DNA of 64,000 nucleotides from Fomitopsis serialis (lineage: Eukaryota > Basidiomycota > Agaricomycetes > Polyporales > Fomitopsidaceae): the NCBI RefSeq assembly GCF_022376445.1, contig NW_025954966.1, positions 248,001-312,000 of the forward strand, written 5' to 3'. A program made the translations under genes and the position numbers. The notes beneath the pieces are model-generated. The model was not told the DNA's origin and made no database searches. It worked only from the letters and a program-made list of their open reading frames with translations. How positions within the stretch are numbered: position 1 is the stretch's first letter; each line of letters begins with the position of its first letter. Positions 54,277 to 64,000 of this stretch are shown in pieces.

Positions 54277-57200
54277 CTACATAACAGACGCAGTATATGA
54301 GGACACCATCATTAACTCTGCTGGTGCGACCGCGTCCTCAGGCTCCGGCTCCAGAAGTTCTTGCTCCTTCCCGATTGTATCCTTTGCGCGGTCAACCCAC
54401 CGATCAAAGTGGCTGCAGTCTGTCGATGTCATCGGTCGCATTGCCCGAACAACACTGACCGACACGTCGTCGTTGTATAACCGCTCGACGTCGCCCGGGC
54501 CACGCAGAGTCTTGAGGAGGTTGTCCAGCACATCCGCCTCGCCCCGTTGGACGACTCCGAATGTCGATGGACCCGATCCGGCGCACCAGATGTCATATGC
54601 AGTGAACCTAGCCGGCCTTATACTGCTAGTCGACGCACGCTGCCATCGCGACGCGGCTGTCACAGACGACTCGCGCGACGCAAGCGCGAAGACGATGCGT
54701 AGAACCGGTGGCGGATCCTTCACACCGCTGTCGAAGACGCCGCATCTGTACGGGTCCATGCTGGCGAACAAGACAGGGTCCACCTTCGCCGTACATCGTG
54801 TATCGTTCTTCACCTGGATCATGATGGCGGACACCTTCTCTCGCACCAGTACAGTACCGAACAGACACGGGATGATGATGTCGATGCCGCCCTGGCTGTC
54901 CGCGCAGATGAACGCCGCGCCGCGTGACATGGCGAGTCTCAGGTATCTCTGGTTCACCATGTCGGAGCTGGCGGCCTTGATAAAGTGGTTGAAGTAGACA
55001 AAACAGTCCTTGAAGGCGGTTTCCAGCGGTACGCCGGCGTCTTCGGGCTTGTGATACTCGGCGGGGATGATGTCGTGACAAGGCTTTGCTAGGAGTGCCC
55101 TCAGGAACTGCGTCACGGTGACAATTCGACGCTTCCGAACGCCATCGTATCTAAGATCCTCGTCGTCTTCAGTGTCGTCCGTCCCGGGCGATAGATCGCC
55201 GTGGGCGAGGGGGAAGGTCGTCGCACGATCGCGAGCATCAAGGAGCAGGACAGCAGCGACCGTTTCTCCCCGTGTACCCAAATCCAGGTGAGAGTGACTG
55301 AGATGATACGAGAGTGCGGGTATTGGCTCCAGAAGCCTTGGCGCGTCCGTCGTTTGAGCGGGACTCATGACCGCCTCGCCATTGGACCACCGCTTGCGAG
55401 CCAGGACCATATAGGCAGCCTCCGCAAGCAACGGCTCGGACGGACAGGCCATGACCGCACCCGCAAACCGGCGGCCAGCGTAAAGCAACGAACGCAGGTG
55501 CCTCGCCACCAGGATCCGTTCATTCTCGAGGTCGGCCGGAACATAGGCCTTGAAGTCGATTGGAATACGTACACCAATACACGCCAGCGACTGGGCTGAT
55601 GTCAGGAGCTCGGGGTCGGCTTCTGAGTACAATAGCTTGATCTTCGCAAAGTCGACGACATTTTTTCGAAGTGCCTCGCTACCAGCGTCGTACATCGCGC
55701 CGAATCTACACCACAGCGTAAGTATGACGAGTCCTCGATGGTGTGCCACTCACAATGGTCGGCCCAGGTGCACCATGTGGTGTGTGGATGCGACGCGCTT
55801 CAGAGTCCAGCCCGACTCGTGTATGCGGTCGGCCATGATGTCGAAAGGGGTGAGGACGAAGGGTGGAACAGATCCTTCTCTTGAGCAATGAACCGAGCTG
55901 ACATCTCCTGCCGACGGAGTGGCGCTGCTTGTCCAATATTGCTGGCAGCAGATACGAGAAGAGTGAACACTGGGAGGTCGACGATCTTGTGGAGGACATT
56001 TTGCAGTGCCGTGAATGGTGTCCAGCTGTAGCAGCCTGCCAGGGGCTCGCTGAGCATATGAGACTCGTCGAGGCATAGCATCACAAGCGGCTCATCACGA
56101 CTGGCCTTGACGGGATATAGGAAGTCGACCAACTGCTGTACGCTGGTGTGGAGACCCTCGCCCTGCGGATTGACTACATTCTCTCAGCAATTTGTACGCA
56201 ACAAGAGACGGAGAACACTGACTCGTCCTAACATTCTTCGGCAGAAACAGATGAGATTGTGACACAGGCATAAAGAGAGGCGTGCTCACATTCTTCGCTC
56301 CTTCGATCACGGACTGATAGAATGCCACTCTGTACTCGCCGTATATATCAAACTGCATCCATCGTTCATCCTTCTCCTGAACTCAGTGGCAATCGTGCCA
56401 CGCGCCCCCGAATGGCCTCCGAGCGGTCGCCAATGCTTCACGCGTATTGTCAGCTCCGTTAAACGATCAGTACGCAGAGCATACCGTCAGGCGCAGACCC
56501 AATGTCTTGGTCAATGCTCTTCAAACGGTCCAGGACAGTTGCAAAGAGCGAATGAATGAAAGCTTGCACCCTGTGCTCGTAATGCTGCTGATTATCCGCG
56601 CGTGTAGAGAGCCAGTATCGAGCTTCAATGTCCGATGGAGGGAAGGCTTTCGGAAGCATTCAATGAGAACATCATAGTACCGTGCATGATGCGTACCGTT
56701 CCCGCCCACAGGCCCCAGTTGATCGGGATGCAGAGGACCTTCTTGGCGAGCTCGTCGCACATTCGTGACTTCCCGGTACCGGAGGACTGCGTAGGCAGCA
56801 TGGCGGGCGTATGGCTGCGGCGTCCCCTGTCGCATGTAGCATTGAATGACGGCGTATAACGCATCTGTTGTGCCTCGGAACTCCTGCTGCCAAGACTTGA
56901 CGGCCGCTAACGGGTGACATGGCTGTAAGGTTGAGAGACGACGTGGAGACGGGTAGGCCCACCTTCCTTCGAGGCCTGGCTCCCGAAAGTGTGAATTCTC
57001 GCATGCTCTGGCAAGAGCGCCTCTGTATCATGATACCGTGCTCGTGAGCTGCCGCTAACGGCCATGGACGGAACACTCACCTGCTTTGATGACAGGCCTG
57101 AAATCGCCACTGGTGCCCGCAGCAAACAGCAGTTGCTTGAAGTCGGGATCGCTGTCCACGAGCTTCACTGCGTCCAAGGTAAACTGGTATTTTTAATTCT

Positions 57201-57470
57201 CATTGAGTGCCCCGGGCTTCGTGCGGTTGACGGTCTGGACACCCACGACACGACCCCGGCAGCATGAATCGTGGACTGCCCCATGATCAAGCCCCGACAT
57301 TGTTCTGACTCCCTATTCCACTTGTCAATTTCCTCGCCGGCGAAACGGCCACTAGGGGAAAAGTTGCACGCTGCAAAAGGCGATTCGGGCGATGGGTCTT
57401 GACGCGGGTTTTTCTGAGACTTTTCGGGAGCACCGGAATCCACACGTTCAGTTTTATGTGGGATGCTCAT
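54277..57470 (-). pseudogene. Crinkler-like P-loop NTPase / nuclease-fold gene, copy 1, with frame breaks
   Basis: Several exons. The N-terminus (ATG at 57470, MSIPHKTERVDSGAPEKSQ) is homologous to copy 2. The P-loop is SSGTGKSRMCDELAKKVL. A predicted helical exon follows (YGEYRVAFYQSVIEGAKNV), then Walker B LVMLCLDESHML and ESGWTLKRVASTHHMVHLGR. The last exon (54277-55749) has VDFAKIKLLYSEADPELLTS and DLGTRGETVAAVLLL. It also has a motif pair GGIDIIIP...AIMIQVKN, matching the PD-(D/E)XK-type nuclease signature of fungal crinkler-like proteins. Compared with copy 2 the frame is broken at least twice: two bases are missing just before the P-loop (near 56805) and one is missing in a C run near 55865. 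Such proteins are often expanded, lineage-specific and element-associated. No secretion signal seen. Confidence 0.72.
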
Positions 57471-57503
57471 GATGGCGAGCAAGCGGAGCGGGTCGTGGCA
57501 CTG

Positions 57504-57551
57504 AGGAGGAGGAGGAGGAGGAGGAGGAGGAGGAGGAGGAGGAGGAGGAGG
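57504..57551. repeat. (AGG)16 microsatellite
   Basis: Sixteen uninterrupted AGG triplets, 34 bp upstream of the crinkler copy 1 start codon. It reads as poly-Pro if the upstream ATG at 57560 is used. Copy 2 has no such repeat. Confidence 0.95.
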
Positions 57552-57570
57552 GGATTCCATTTAGTCAACT

Positions 57571-57602
57571 TCAGACAAAGCCTAAATAAGCAAGTAAGTA
57601 AC
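57571..57602 (-). promoter_or_regulatory. 32-bp conserved upstream element of crinkler copy 1
   Basis: Inverse of 61004-61035 with one mismatch (core TTACTTACTTGCTTATTTAG). It lies about 100 bp upstream of the start codon in both crinkler-like genes, while neighbouring sequence is diverged. A promoter element or the edge of a mobile unit are possible. Confidence 0.6.
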
Positions 57603-57828
57603 CGTGGCCACTTGGCTTGATTGGCCCTTCATTAAACGTGTGGGTTGATAAGTACAAGGTAGTAGGGCTCGCAACATTCAACACAGCCGTTCAAAGCACT
57701 TTACTCGCATAATAAGCCACAGTATGTATCGATACAATGTCTTAACATAGTCTATAGTAATAGAGCGCATAATCCAACGTGAGCACCAGAAATCATCTTT
57801 ACGCGCGCGGCGATCTCCATTGAAAGGG

Positions 57829-58973
57829 CTACTGAGTCATGGTCGAGTGCAACGGCACCGAGTTTGCGCCATTAGTCGTGGTCCGCGTCTTGTGAAGGCT
57901 GCGATACCGGTGTCAAGCTCGGTCGGAAACCACACACGCGAACACGTACTTCTCAAAGTGCGACCCGCGTTTCGGATCCGCGCGACGCTTCGCCATCGTC
58001 TTGCGCACCTTCTCCTGCGGCCGGACGACGATGATTGGTACGGGCGAGTGGCTCAGACAATATCTGCAGCGACGTATCTGAGCGGACATTCGCAAAGGGG
58101 ACCACACGACACACCTCGATACGCTGCCGAGCTTTCCAGGCGCACCGAACGCGGCGCCCCACGCCTGCATCATGCTCCGCTGACCTCGCGTGCCGACGAC
58201 GATCGAGTCGGGGCGGTAGAGCGAGATGAGACGGTCGATGGTCTGGGGCACCTTGCCCGCGATGTACTCGACGATGATCGAGAGCTATCGTTCAACGAGG
58301 TGAGGCCGATGAGGAGGTTGGCTGCTGACAAACTGACCTTGCGCTCCGAATCGTCCTCGACACACTTCTCCTGGATGTACCGCATCAGGTCGCGCGCGTC
58401 CTCGCGGTACTGGTCATGGTCCTTCTCTGCAGGCGACGTTCAGCGACCGGCCAGCGGAGTCAATCACCACGACGCACCCAGCTCGTCCGTGTCCACCCCC
58501 CGAAACACGATCAGCTCATCCCCGTCCTGCACCAGGCCCTCGAGCGCCCAGTCGAGCGCCTGGCCGCCGCTCTCGTCCGGGCTGCTCGCGCACAAGAACA
58601 CGCGCGTGCTGCGATTCCGCGAATACCCCTCGCTCTGGACGTGCAGCGTGTACGAGAACATGCTCGCCTGGGGGTTCTCGAGCGTGTCGAACGAGACCTT
58701 GGGCGTGTACCCTTGTGCGGCGACCAGGGTGCCAGGCGGGGCGAGCGGGGACACGGCGAAGGGCGGGGTCGCGCTCGGGGACGCGAGGAGCGTGGATGTG
58801 GACGGCGAGCCGGAGGGCGAGGGCGTGACGGTGCTGCTCACAGGCACGAGCGGCGAGGCGCGGGCGGGTGGCGAGCCGGGCGTGGATGGGCGCGATGAGG
58901 AGTACTTCATCGCGGAGCGGAGGTGCGGGATGGGGATATACTGTGGGTGGTCGCGCTCGGGCGAGGACGGCAT
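57829..58973 (-). CDS. Universal stress protein (UspA-fold) with a Ser/Pro-rich N-terminus
   Basis: Nucleotide-binding UspA-type domain. The N-terminal 80 or so residues are Ser/Pro/Ala-rich (SSSRPSTPGSPPARASPLVP), followed by RVFLCASSPDESGGQALDWA and LEGLVQDGDELIVFRGVDTD, the first Rossmann strand and helix. After two introns comes EYIAGKVPQTIDRLISLYRP, then DSIVVGTRGQRSMMQAWGAA (the G-x-R-G motif) and CLSHSPVPIIVVRPQEKVRK, the closing strand with its usual PV(P)I-I-V-x(R)P. A final short intron gives an end at TAG 57829. The ATG at 58973 is chosen; the frame stays open upstream across a possible intron acceptor near 59050, so the start may lie further 5'. Role probably in stress signalling (family knowledge). 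Confidence 0.85.
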
Positions 58974-59055
58974 GCTGGGCGAGAAGTGGGACTGGTGGAC
59001 GCGGTGTCTGGTGTGGGACGCGTTCTTAAGCTGGCTGATGGGGCGTTCTGTGTGA

Positions 59056-59748
59056 TAGTACGCGTCAGATCACGGCACCTTTGAAGCGTTGAACACTGCC
59101 AAGACGCGTAGCGTTTCGCAGGGATGGGCTATCCGAGCGATCGAGTGCATTTTGGTCTGAGTTATCGATCCTCCATGAAGCTGACCTCTGCACACACTAC
59201 GATTCGTTGTTCAAACTTCATGTTAGACATGGTGCCGACGAACATCCGGGTGCGCGTCATGATGCACCCATATATGTTCGGTCGGTCACCAGGCCTAACA
59301 CCCCCTCTGAGAGCGCAAACTGGTCGAGATGCCGATAAGGCTTCCTGACCAGTAATCGGGGGATCCTTGGACACTCTGGAATCCCATAGGGATGGTGCGC
59401 ACCGTACGACCAGGAGTGCATTACCCGGTGTGTGGCCCTCCCACGTACATAGCTTGCCCGGAGGTTTGGACCTCGCTCGGCTCGTTCAGGCTTGCGTCTC
59501 CTCAGCCAATAAGTCACGTCTTTATGGACCATGAACGCTCGTACCCAAGCGGTGAAAGAAGATAGTATTCAGAATGGGATTGTGTCACACACCTATTGCC
59601 GACCCAGTAGCCGCAGCGCTTGCGAGTCAGATGCTCACGAGTCTCAATCCTCTCTGAGACAGACAGGCTGAGAAAAGAGAAATGTCTGTTCGCCTTTATT
59701 AGAAGGCAATAAGATACTGGACAGAGTTGCGATGGAAAGGCGGGAGGG
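59056..59748. other. Intergenic DNA between divergent genes
   Basis: Upstream of the universal stress protein (minus) and the WW-domain gene (plus), so it should contain both promoters. A short ORF at 59257-59532 has no recognisable content. No repeats seen. Confidence 0.5.
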
Positions 59749-60691
59749 ATGCAGGAAGAGGTTGAGGGAGAGATGACGGTGTCGGAGTTCGAATACACCT
59801 TGACCTCGACCTCGATGGCGACCTCGCCCACCGCCACCTCACCCTCTCCTCCCCCTCCGGGTGCAGACAGTAAGCAGCCTGACGGCTTGGCAGTCTCAAC
59901 ATCTTCACAGATTAATCCTCACGAAGAAGGAAGCCCTGGTGTAAAGGGGAAGGGGAAGGACACCGACCCTGAGCCCCAGGCCGAGGAGGGCTCTGCTTCT
60001 CCATCCGCCTCTGCTGTTACTCCCAGTCCTGCTGCCTCCACGTCGACGTCGCCCGCACCCGCAGTGACCGCCAGCGCGGGCGACTGGCAGGCGATCTGGT
60101 CGCCCGCCCACAACGCGTACTACTTCTACAACGCGCAGACGCAAGAGACGACATGGACGAACCCGCTCCAGCCCGCGCCCCCAGCCGGTGCGTCCGCTGA
60201 CCCCTCCGCCGCAGGCTCCTCCGTGTCGCCGGGCCCGGCGTCGTCGCCAGCGGTCGCCGCGATGTACGACCTCCAGGCCGCCGCCGCTGCCCAGGGCATC
60301 GACCCTGCGCTCGCCCACCTCGACCCGTCGCTCGTCGCCGGCCCGTCCAACCCCGCTGCGTTCACGTACACGGCCAAATTCAACTCACGCACGGGAGCAT
60401 TCGCTCGCCCGGACGGACGTGACCCATCGCACCTGTCCGAGTATGAGCGGGCCAAGCGCATGAGCGAGTTCTACTTTGATGTCAACGCCTGGGAGAACGA
60501 GGTCGAGGCGCGCAAGCTCGAGGAGGCGCAGGAAGAGGAGAGCAAGAAACGGAAGCGGCCAACGAAGAAAGACTTGGTGCGACTCGTCTCCGTCAATACC
60601 GCCTACTAGGCTGACCATCGACTTACAGGATCGGTTCAGAGAGCAGAAAAGACTGAAAAAAATCGCGAAAACCGCGTGGTTGCGTACATAA
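59749..60691 (+). CDS. WW-domain protein, probably splicing-associated
   Basis: The single WW domain reads DWQAIWSPAHNAYYFYNAQT then QETTWTNP, with both signature Trp residues and the aromatic pair. It is preceded by a Ser/Pro/Thr-rich, probably disordered region, with start ATG 59749 or the internal Met at 59773 (MTVSEFEYTLTSTSM). The C-terminal half has FTYTAKFNSRTGAFARPDGR, RAKRMSEFYFDVNAWENEVE and, after an intron (donor GTGCGA after KKDL, acceptor TTACAG), DRFREQKRLKKIAKTAWLRT, ending at TAA 60689. This R-F-(K/R)-E-x-K-x-x-K-K-x-x-x-x-x-W-L-R end is shared with fungal WW proteins annotated as spliceosomal. Nuclear role is inferred. Confidence 0.82.
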
Positions 60692-61140
60692 CGTGTAGAG
60701 TAGACGGCTGCGCATTCCATTCCTCGTTCGATGATACTTCGGCAATGACTCGCACAACTGGAGACGTCTATAATGCGTGTTCGTTGGGTATGAACATTGA
60801 ACGTTGAACATGTCCTAGGTTCGCCGGTACCCACGTAGAGGTCGTTTAATTCGCCCAACGACGATATCAAACCTTGGGCCAAGCTTGGAAGTATAATAGG
60901 TACTCTGTAGGCCTTCGTGCCTCGCATCATTCATAGTTTCATGCAGTGAAGGTCGGGAATATAACGCCTGGATACCACGGAGTTGAGGGACCTATGAAGG
61001 TGAGTTACTTACTTGCTTATTTAGGCTTTGTTTGAGGTTCAGTAGCCACGTGTACCTGCGCCACAGCTGCCACGAATGGCCTGGTCTAAACGCATGCGAC
61101 GCTGAGTCAGCGATACCAAATCCTCCACTATGAATTGACC
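60692..61140. other. Intergenic DNA between WW gene and crinkler copy 2
   Basis: Contains the 32-bp element at 61004-61035 and, directly after it, a 19-bp stretch GTTCAGTAGCCACGTGTAC (61037-61055) that is identical to a piece of segment S (37258-37276). No gene seen. Confidence 0.6.
61004..61035 (+). promoter_or_regulatory. 32-bp conserved upstream element of crinkler copy 2
   Basis: Inverse of 57571-57602 with one mismatch, about 105 bp upstream of the ATG at 61141. Confidence 0.6.
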
Positions 61141-64000
61141 ATGAACATCCCCGTCGCAGCCTCACAACCTCAAACGTGCCGGTTCGGGTGCTCCAGACGA
61201 GTTCCAGAAGAGACTACGTCAAGGCGCATCGGCGCCTGCATCCATGTTTGCACCGCCTACCACTGGCAGCGACCCTCGACTTGTAGAGCACACTGTTCAA
61301 CGTTTCACCGACATTGAACTTGACGAGTGGAACGAGGAGCTACAGCATCTTAGGAGCTCGATCTCGGAGCTCCCGATGCATGTTGCGATGAACTTGGCGA
61401 CGGTGGTCGAAACTGTCTATACCGCGAAGCCCGGGGCAATCAACGGGAAATACCGGACCAACATCGAAGCAAAGAAGCTTGTGGCAAGCTATCCCGAGCT
61501 CACGCCACTGATGCTTGCTGCGAGTAAAACTGGTGATTTCAGGCCTGTCATCAAAGCAGGTGAGTGCCTCGTCTGTCGTCAGCAACCGTTCCATGAACAC
61601 AGCCCGTGATGCAGAGGCTCTCTTACCGAGTCAAGCAACCACAACCACGTGGGACTCGGAGCAGGAAACTAGTATCACTTTTGGAAGTGAGGCATCGAAG
61701 GAAGGTGAGCATGCTCGTCTCCGGTGCGTCTTGAGATTCGACGCTCAGATCGTCCCTATCAGCGGCCGTCAAGTCTTGGCACCGAGGATTCCGAGGCTCA
61801 ACTGATGCTCTATACATACCATTCAGCAATACACACGACAAGAGACCCCGCAGCCTTACGCCCGCTACGCTGCTTACGCTCAGTCCTCGGGAACCGGGAA
61901 GTCGCGAATGAATGATGAGCTCGCTAAGAAGGTCCTCACATTCCAGTCAACCTGGGCCCTGTGGGCGGGGATGGTACGTAATTTGCATAGTGCTATATGT
62001 CCTCATTGAATGTTTCGATAGTTTTCCCTCCGGCGGACGTTGCAGCTCGTCAATGGTCTTTACGTCCTCGAAAAACCAACAGCGCTACGGGCACAGGATG
62101 CAGGCGTCATTTACTCACTTTTTGAAACTGTTTTGAGCTGTTTGAGGAGCATCGAGGAAGAACCACCGCTGATCAGGTCTGATGGTAGGTTCTGCACTAG
62201 GAATTCTTCAGCATAGCTGACAGAACTCTTGAAGTATAGCAACTACTGTGGAGGATGCTCGGCAGCGTGCAACACGACTTGCCAATGCGTTCAGGATGAA
62301 GATGAACAGTGGAATGCAATTTGGCCACCATGGCGAGTACCGAGTGGCATTTTATGAGTCCGTGGCTGAAGGGGCCAAAAATGTGAGTACGCATCTCTCA
62401 GTTGTCCGTGCTACATCTATTGGGTCCAGTTTCTGCCGGAGAATGCCAGTCCGAAGTTAAAGGGTACAGTCCGAGCATGGGACAGGAAGGTCAGCAGGCA
62501 GGACAAGACAGGCCAATTAGTTCGTGCAATCCATCTGTCGTCATGTGTAAAGTGCTGAAGGAGCGCAGTCGGTCAGAACAAGCAGATAGTACGGACAGCC
62601 GCAAAGGAGTTGATACAATTCCTGGGCCCCATCAAAGATGCGCCGCTCGTCATACTATGCTTCGACGAGTCTCACACGCTCACCAAACCTGAGGAGAAGA
62701 GCTATACATGGACGCCATTCTCAGAGCTACGACGCGTCCTCCGCATGATTGTAGACCAGCCAATATTCAGTCTTTCCTATCGACTGTGGGCAAACTAGAA
62801 CAATTTGCTCCACATCGCCAGCAGGAGACGTCGGGTCGAATTGTCATGCAAAGACTGGACTTGTTCCCGCCCATCATTATCAACCCATTCGATGTCTTGG
62901 CCGAACGCATATCAGGGTCGGGATGGACCCTGCAGCAAGTCGCATCCACACATCACATGGTGCACTTAGGCCGTCCATTGTGAGTGGCAAGCCGCTATAT
63001 GTATATATATTGCACTCATGCCGAGTGTTGTAGATTCGCCGCAATGTACGATGCCGGTAACGATAAATTCCAGGAAACCATCGTCAACTTCGCCAAAATC
63101 AAGTTGTTGTGCTCGCAAGATGAGCCCGTACTCCTGACAGAAGCCCAGTCGCTGGCATGCATCGGGATACGAATTCCACTAGAATTCAAGGCCTGCGTCC
63201 CGGCCGACCTCGAGAATGAACGGATCCTAGTGGCGAAGCACCTGCGTTTGTTGCTTTATGCTGGCCGCGGGTTTGCGGGTGTGATCACCAGCTGTCCATC
63301 CGAGCCGTTACTTGCAGAGGCTGCATATATGGTCCTGGCTACCAGGCGGTGGTCAAACGGCGAGGCTGTAGAACATCCTCGTGAAGAAAAGTCAGTGTTT
63401 CTGGAGCCAATGGACGCGCTTTCGTATCATATCGGCCACTCTCACCTGGACTTGGGCACGCGGGGAGAAACGGTTGCCGCTATCCTGCTGCTTGCCGCCC
63501 GCGACCGTGCGACGACCTTCCCCCTCGCCGACGGCGAGTTGCCGCCAGGCACGGACAACATAGGAGACAACGAGAATCGCAGATACGACGGGGCTCAGAA
63601 GCGTCGAATCGTTACCGTGACGCAATTCCTACGGGCTCTACTAGCAGAACCTTACCACGACATCACTCCAGCCGAGTACCACAGGCCCGAATACTCCCAG
63701 ATGCGATTGGAAGCTGCGTTCAATAACTGTTTCATCTACTTCAACCACTTCGTCAAAGCCCACAAGTTCGATATGGTGAACCAGACGTACCTCCAAGCCG
63801 CCATCTCACGCGGCATGGCGTTCATCTGCGCGGAAAATCAGGGCGGCATCGACATCATCATCCCGTGTTTGTTCGGCACTGAGCTAGTGCGAGAGAAGGT
63901 ATCCGCCATCATGATCCAGGTGAAGAACGACAGACGGTTTAAGGCGAAGGTGGATCCTACTCTGTTTGCCTGCATGGACCCGTACAGGTGCGGCGTCTTC
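61141..64000 (+). CDS. Crinkler-like P-loop NTPase / nuclease-fold gene, copy 2, partial at window end
   Basis: Start ATG 61141; a one-base change in the C run at 61149-61152 is needed to enter the frame of GSGAPDEFQKRLRQGASAPA. It then reads LVEHTVQRFTDIELDEWNEE and MLAASKTGDFRPVIKAGE. The P-loop is SSGTGKSRMNDELAKKVL (near 61890-61945). A middle exon has HGEYRVAFYESVAEGAKNV, and Walker B is PLVILCFDESHTL. The frame breaks again in a T run near 62775 before VGKLEQFAPHRQQETSGRIV. The C-terminal exon has VNFAKIKLLCSQDEPVLLTE, DLGTRGETVAAILLLAARDR and the nuclease-type pair GGIDIIIP...AIMIQVKN. The reading frame is still open at the window edge. Orientation is opposite to copy 1; the two are head to head, 3.7 kb apart. 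Confidence 0.75.

Noticed and set aside
54473..54997. 174-codon plus-strand ORF
   Set aside because: Antisense of the crinkler copy 1 C-terminal exon, which matches copy 2 over hundreds of residues.
57820..59055. 411-codon plus-strand ORF
   Set aside because: It is the antisense of the universal stress protein gene; composition (Arg-, Gly- and Ser-rich) fits a GC-rich shadow, and the minus strand has real motifs and splice sites.
60385..60930. 181-codon minus-strand ORF
   Set aside because: Overlaps the WW-domain gene C-terminus, where the plus strand has the conserved end and a good intron.

Overview
The window reads as genomic DNA of a filamentous basidiomycete, most likely an agaricomycete wood-decay fungus (inference). 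It has many short (about 50 bp) GT..AG introns, intron-bearing nuclear tRNA genes, and fungal single-copy genes (GPI11/PIG-F, NADPH oxidase B, NOP53, COP9 subunit 1). It also has a pectin-degrading GH28 cluster, crinkler-type genes and a dense set of DNA transposons. There are no bacterial operons and no CRISPR array.

Layout. 0.2-6.6 kb holds a PHO13-type HAD phosphatase, a PIG-F/GPI11 membrane protein, a poorly defined ORF cluster and a divergent transaldolase-like gene. 6.6-9.6 and 10.8-14.9 kb are gene-poor, with a bZIP regulator between them. 14.9-17.2 kb is an NADPH oxidase of the NoxB type. 17.8-23.7 kb carries two GH28 genes with a cyclophilin and tRNA-Ala(TGC) between them. 23.9-42.9 kb is a nested mobile-element block. 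43.2-47.9 kb is conserved host DNA: tRNA-Gly, NOP53, CSN1, tRNA-Ala(CGC). 48.5-49.9 kb is a third GH28 copy cut off by a second copy of repeated segment S (49.9-54.2 kb). 54.3-64.0 kb has two crinkler-like genes arranged head to head around a universal stress protein gene and a WW-domain gene.

The central block can be resolved in detail because segment S occurs twice, in opposite orientation. Copy B (49919-54171) keeps the empty target sites of two elements that sit in copy A. Element TE1 (37278-42822, 5545 bp) has perfect 136-bp terminal inverted repeats and a 9-bp target duplication. It encodes a RecQ-like helicase and a DUF6589-type protein, pointing at each other. Element TE2 (26880-36547, 9668 bp) has 34-bp inverted repeats, an 8-bp target duplication and iterated subterminal repeats. 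TE2 carries a decayed epoxide hydrolase gene, and that gene is itself split by TE3 (27653-35588), a foldback-like element with arms of about 2 kb. TE1 is the best candidate for a poorly described system: I know of no described fungal TIR transposon pairing a RecQ-type helicase with a DUF6589 protein.

Caution: several otherwise conserved genes (PHO13, both crinkler-like genes, GH28 copies 1 and 3) show one- or two-base frame breaks, several of them in short homopolymers. Some of these could be consensus errors rather than true pseudogenes.
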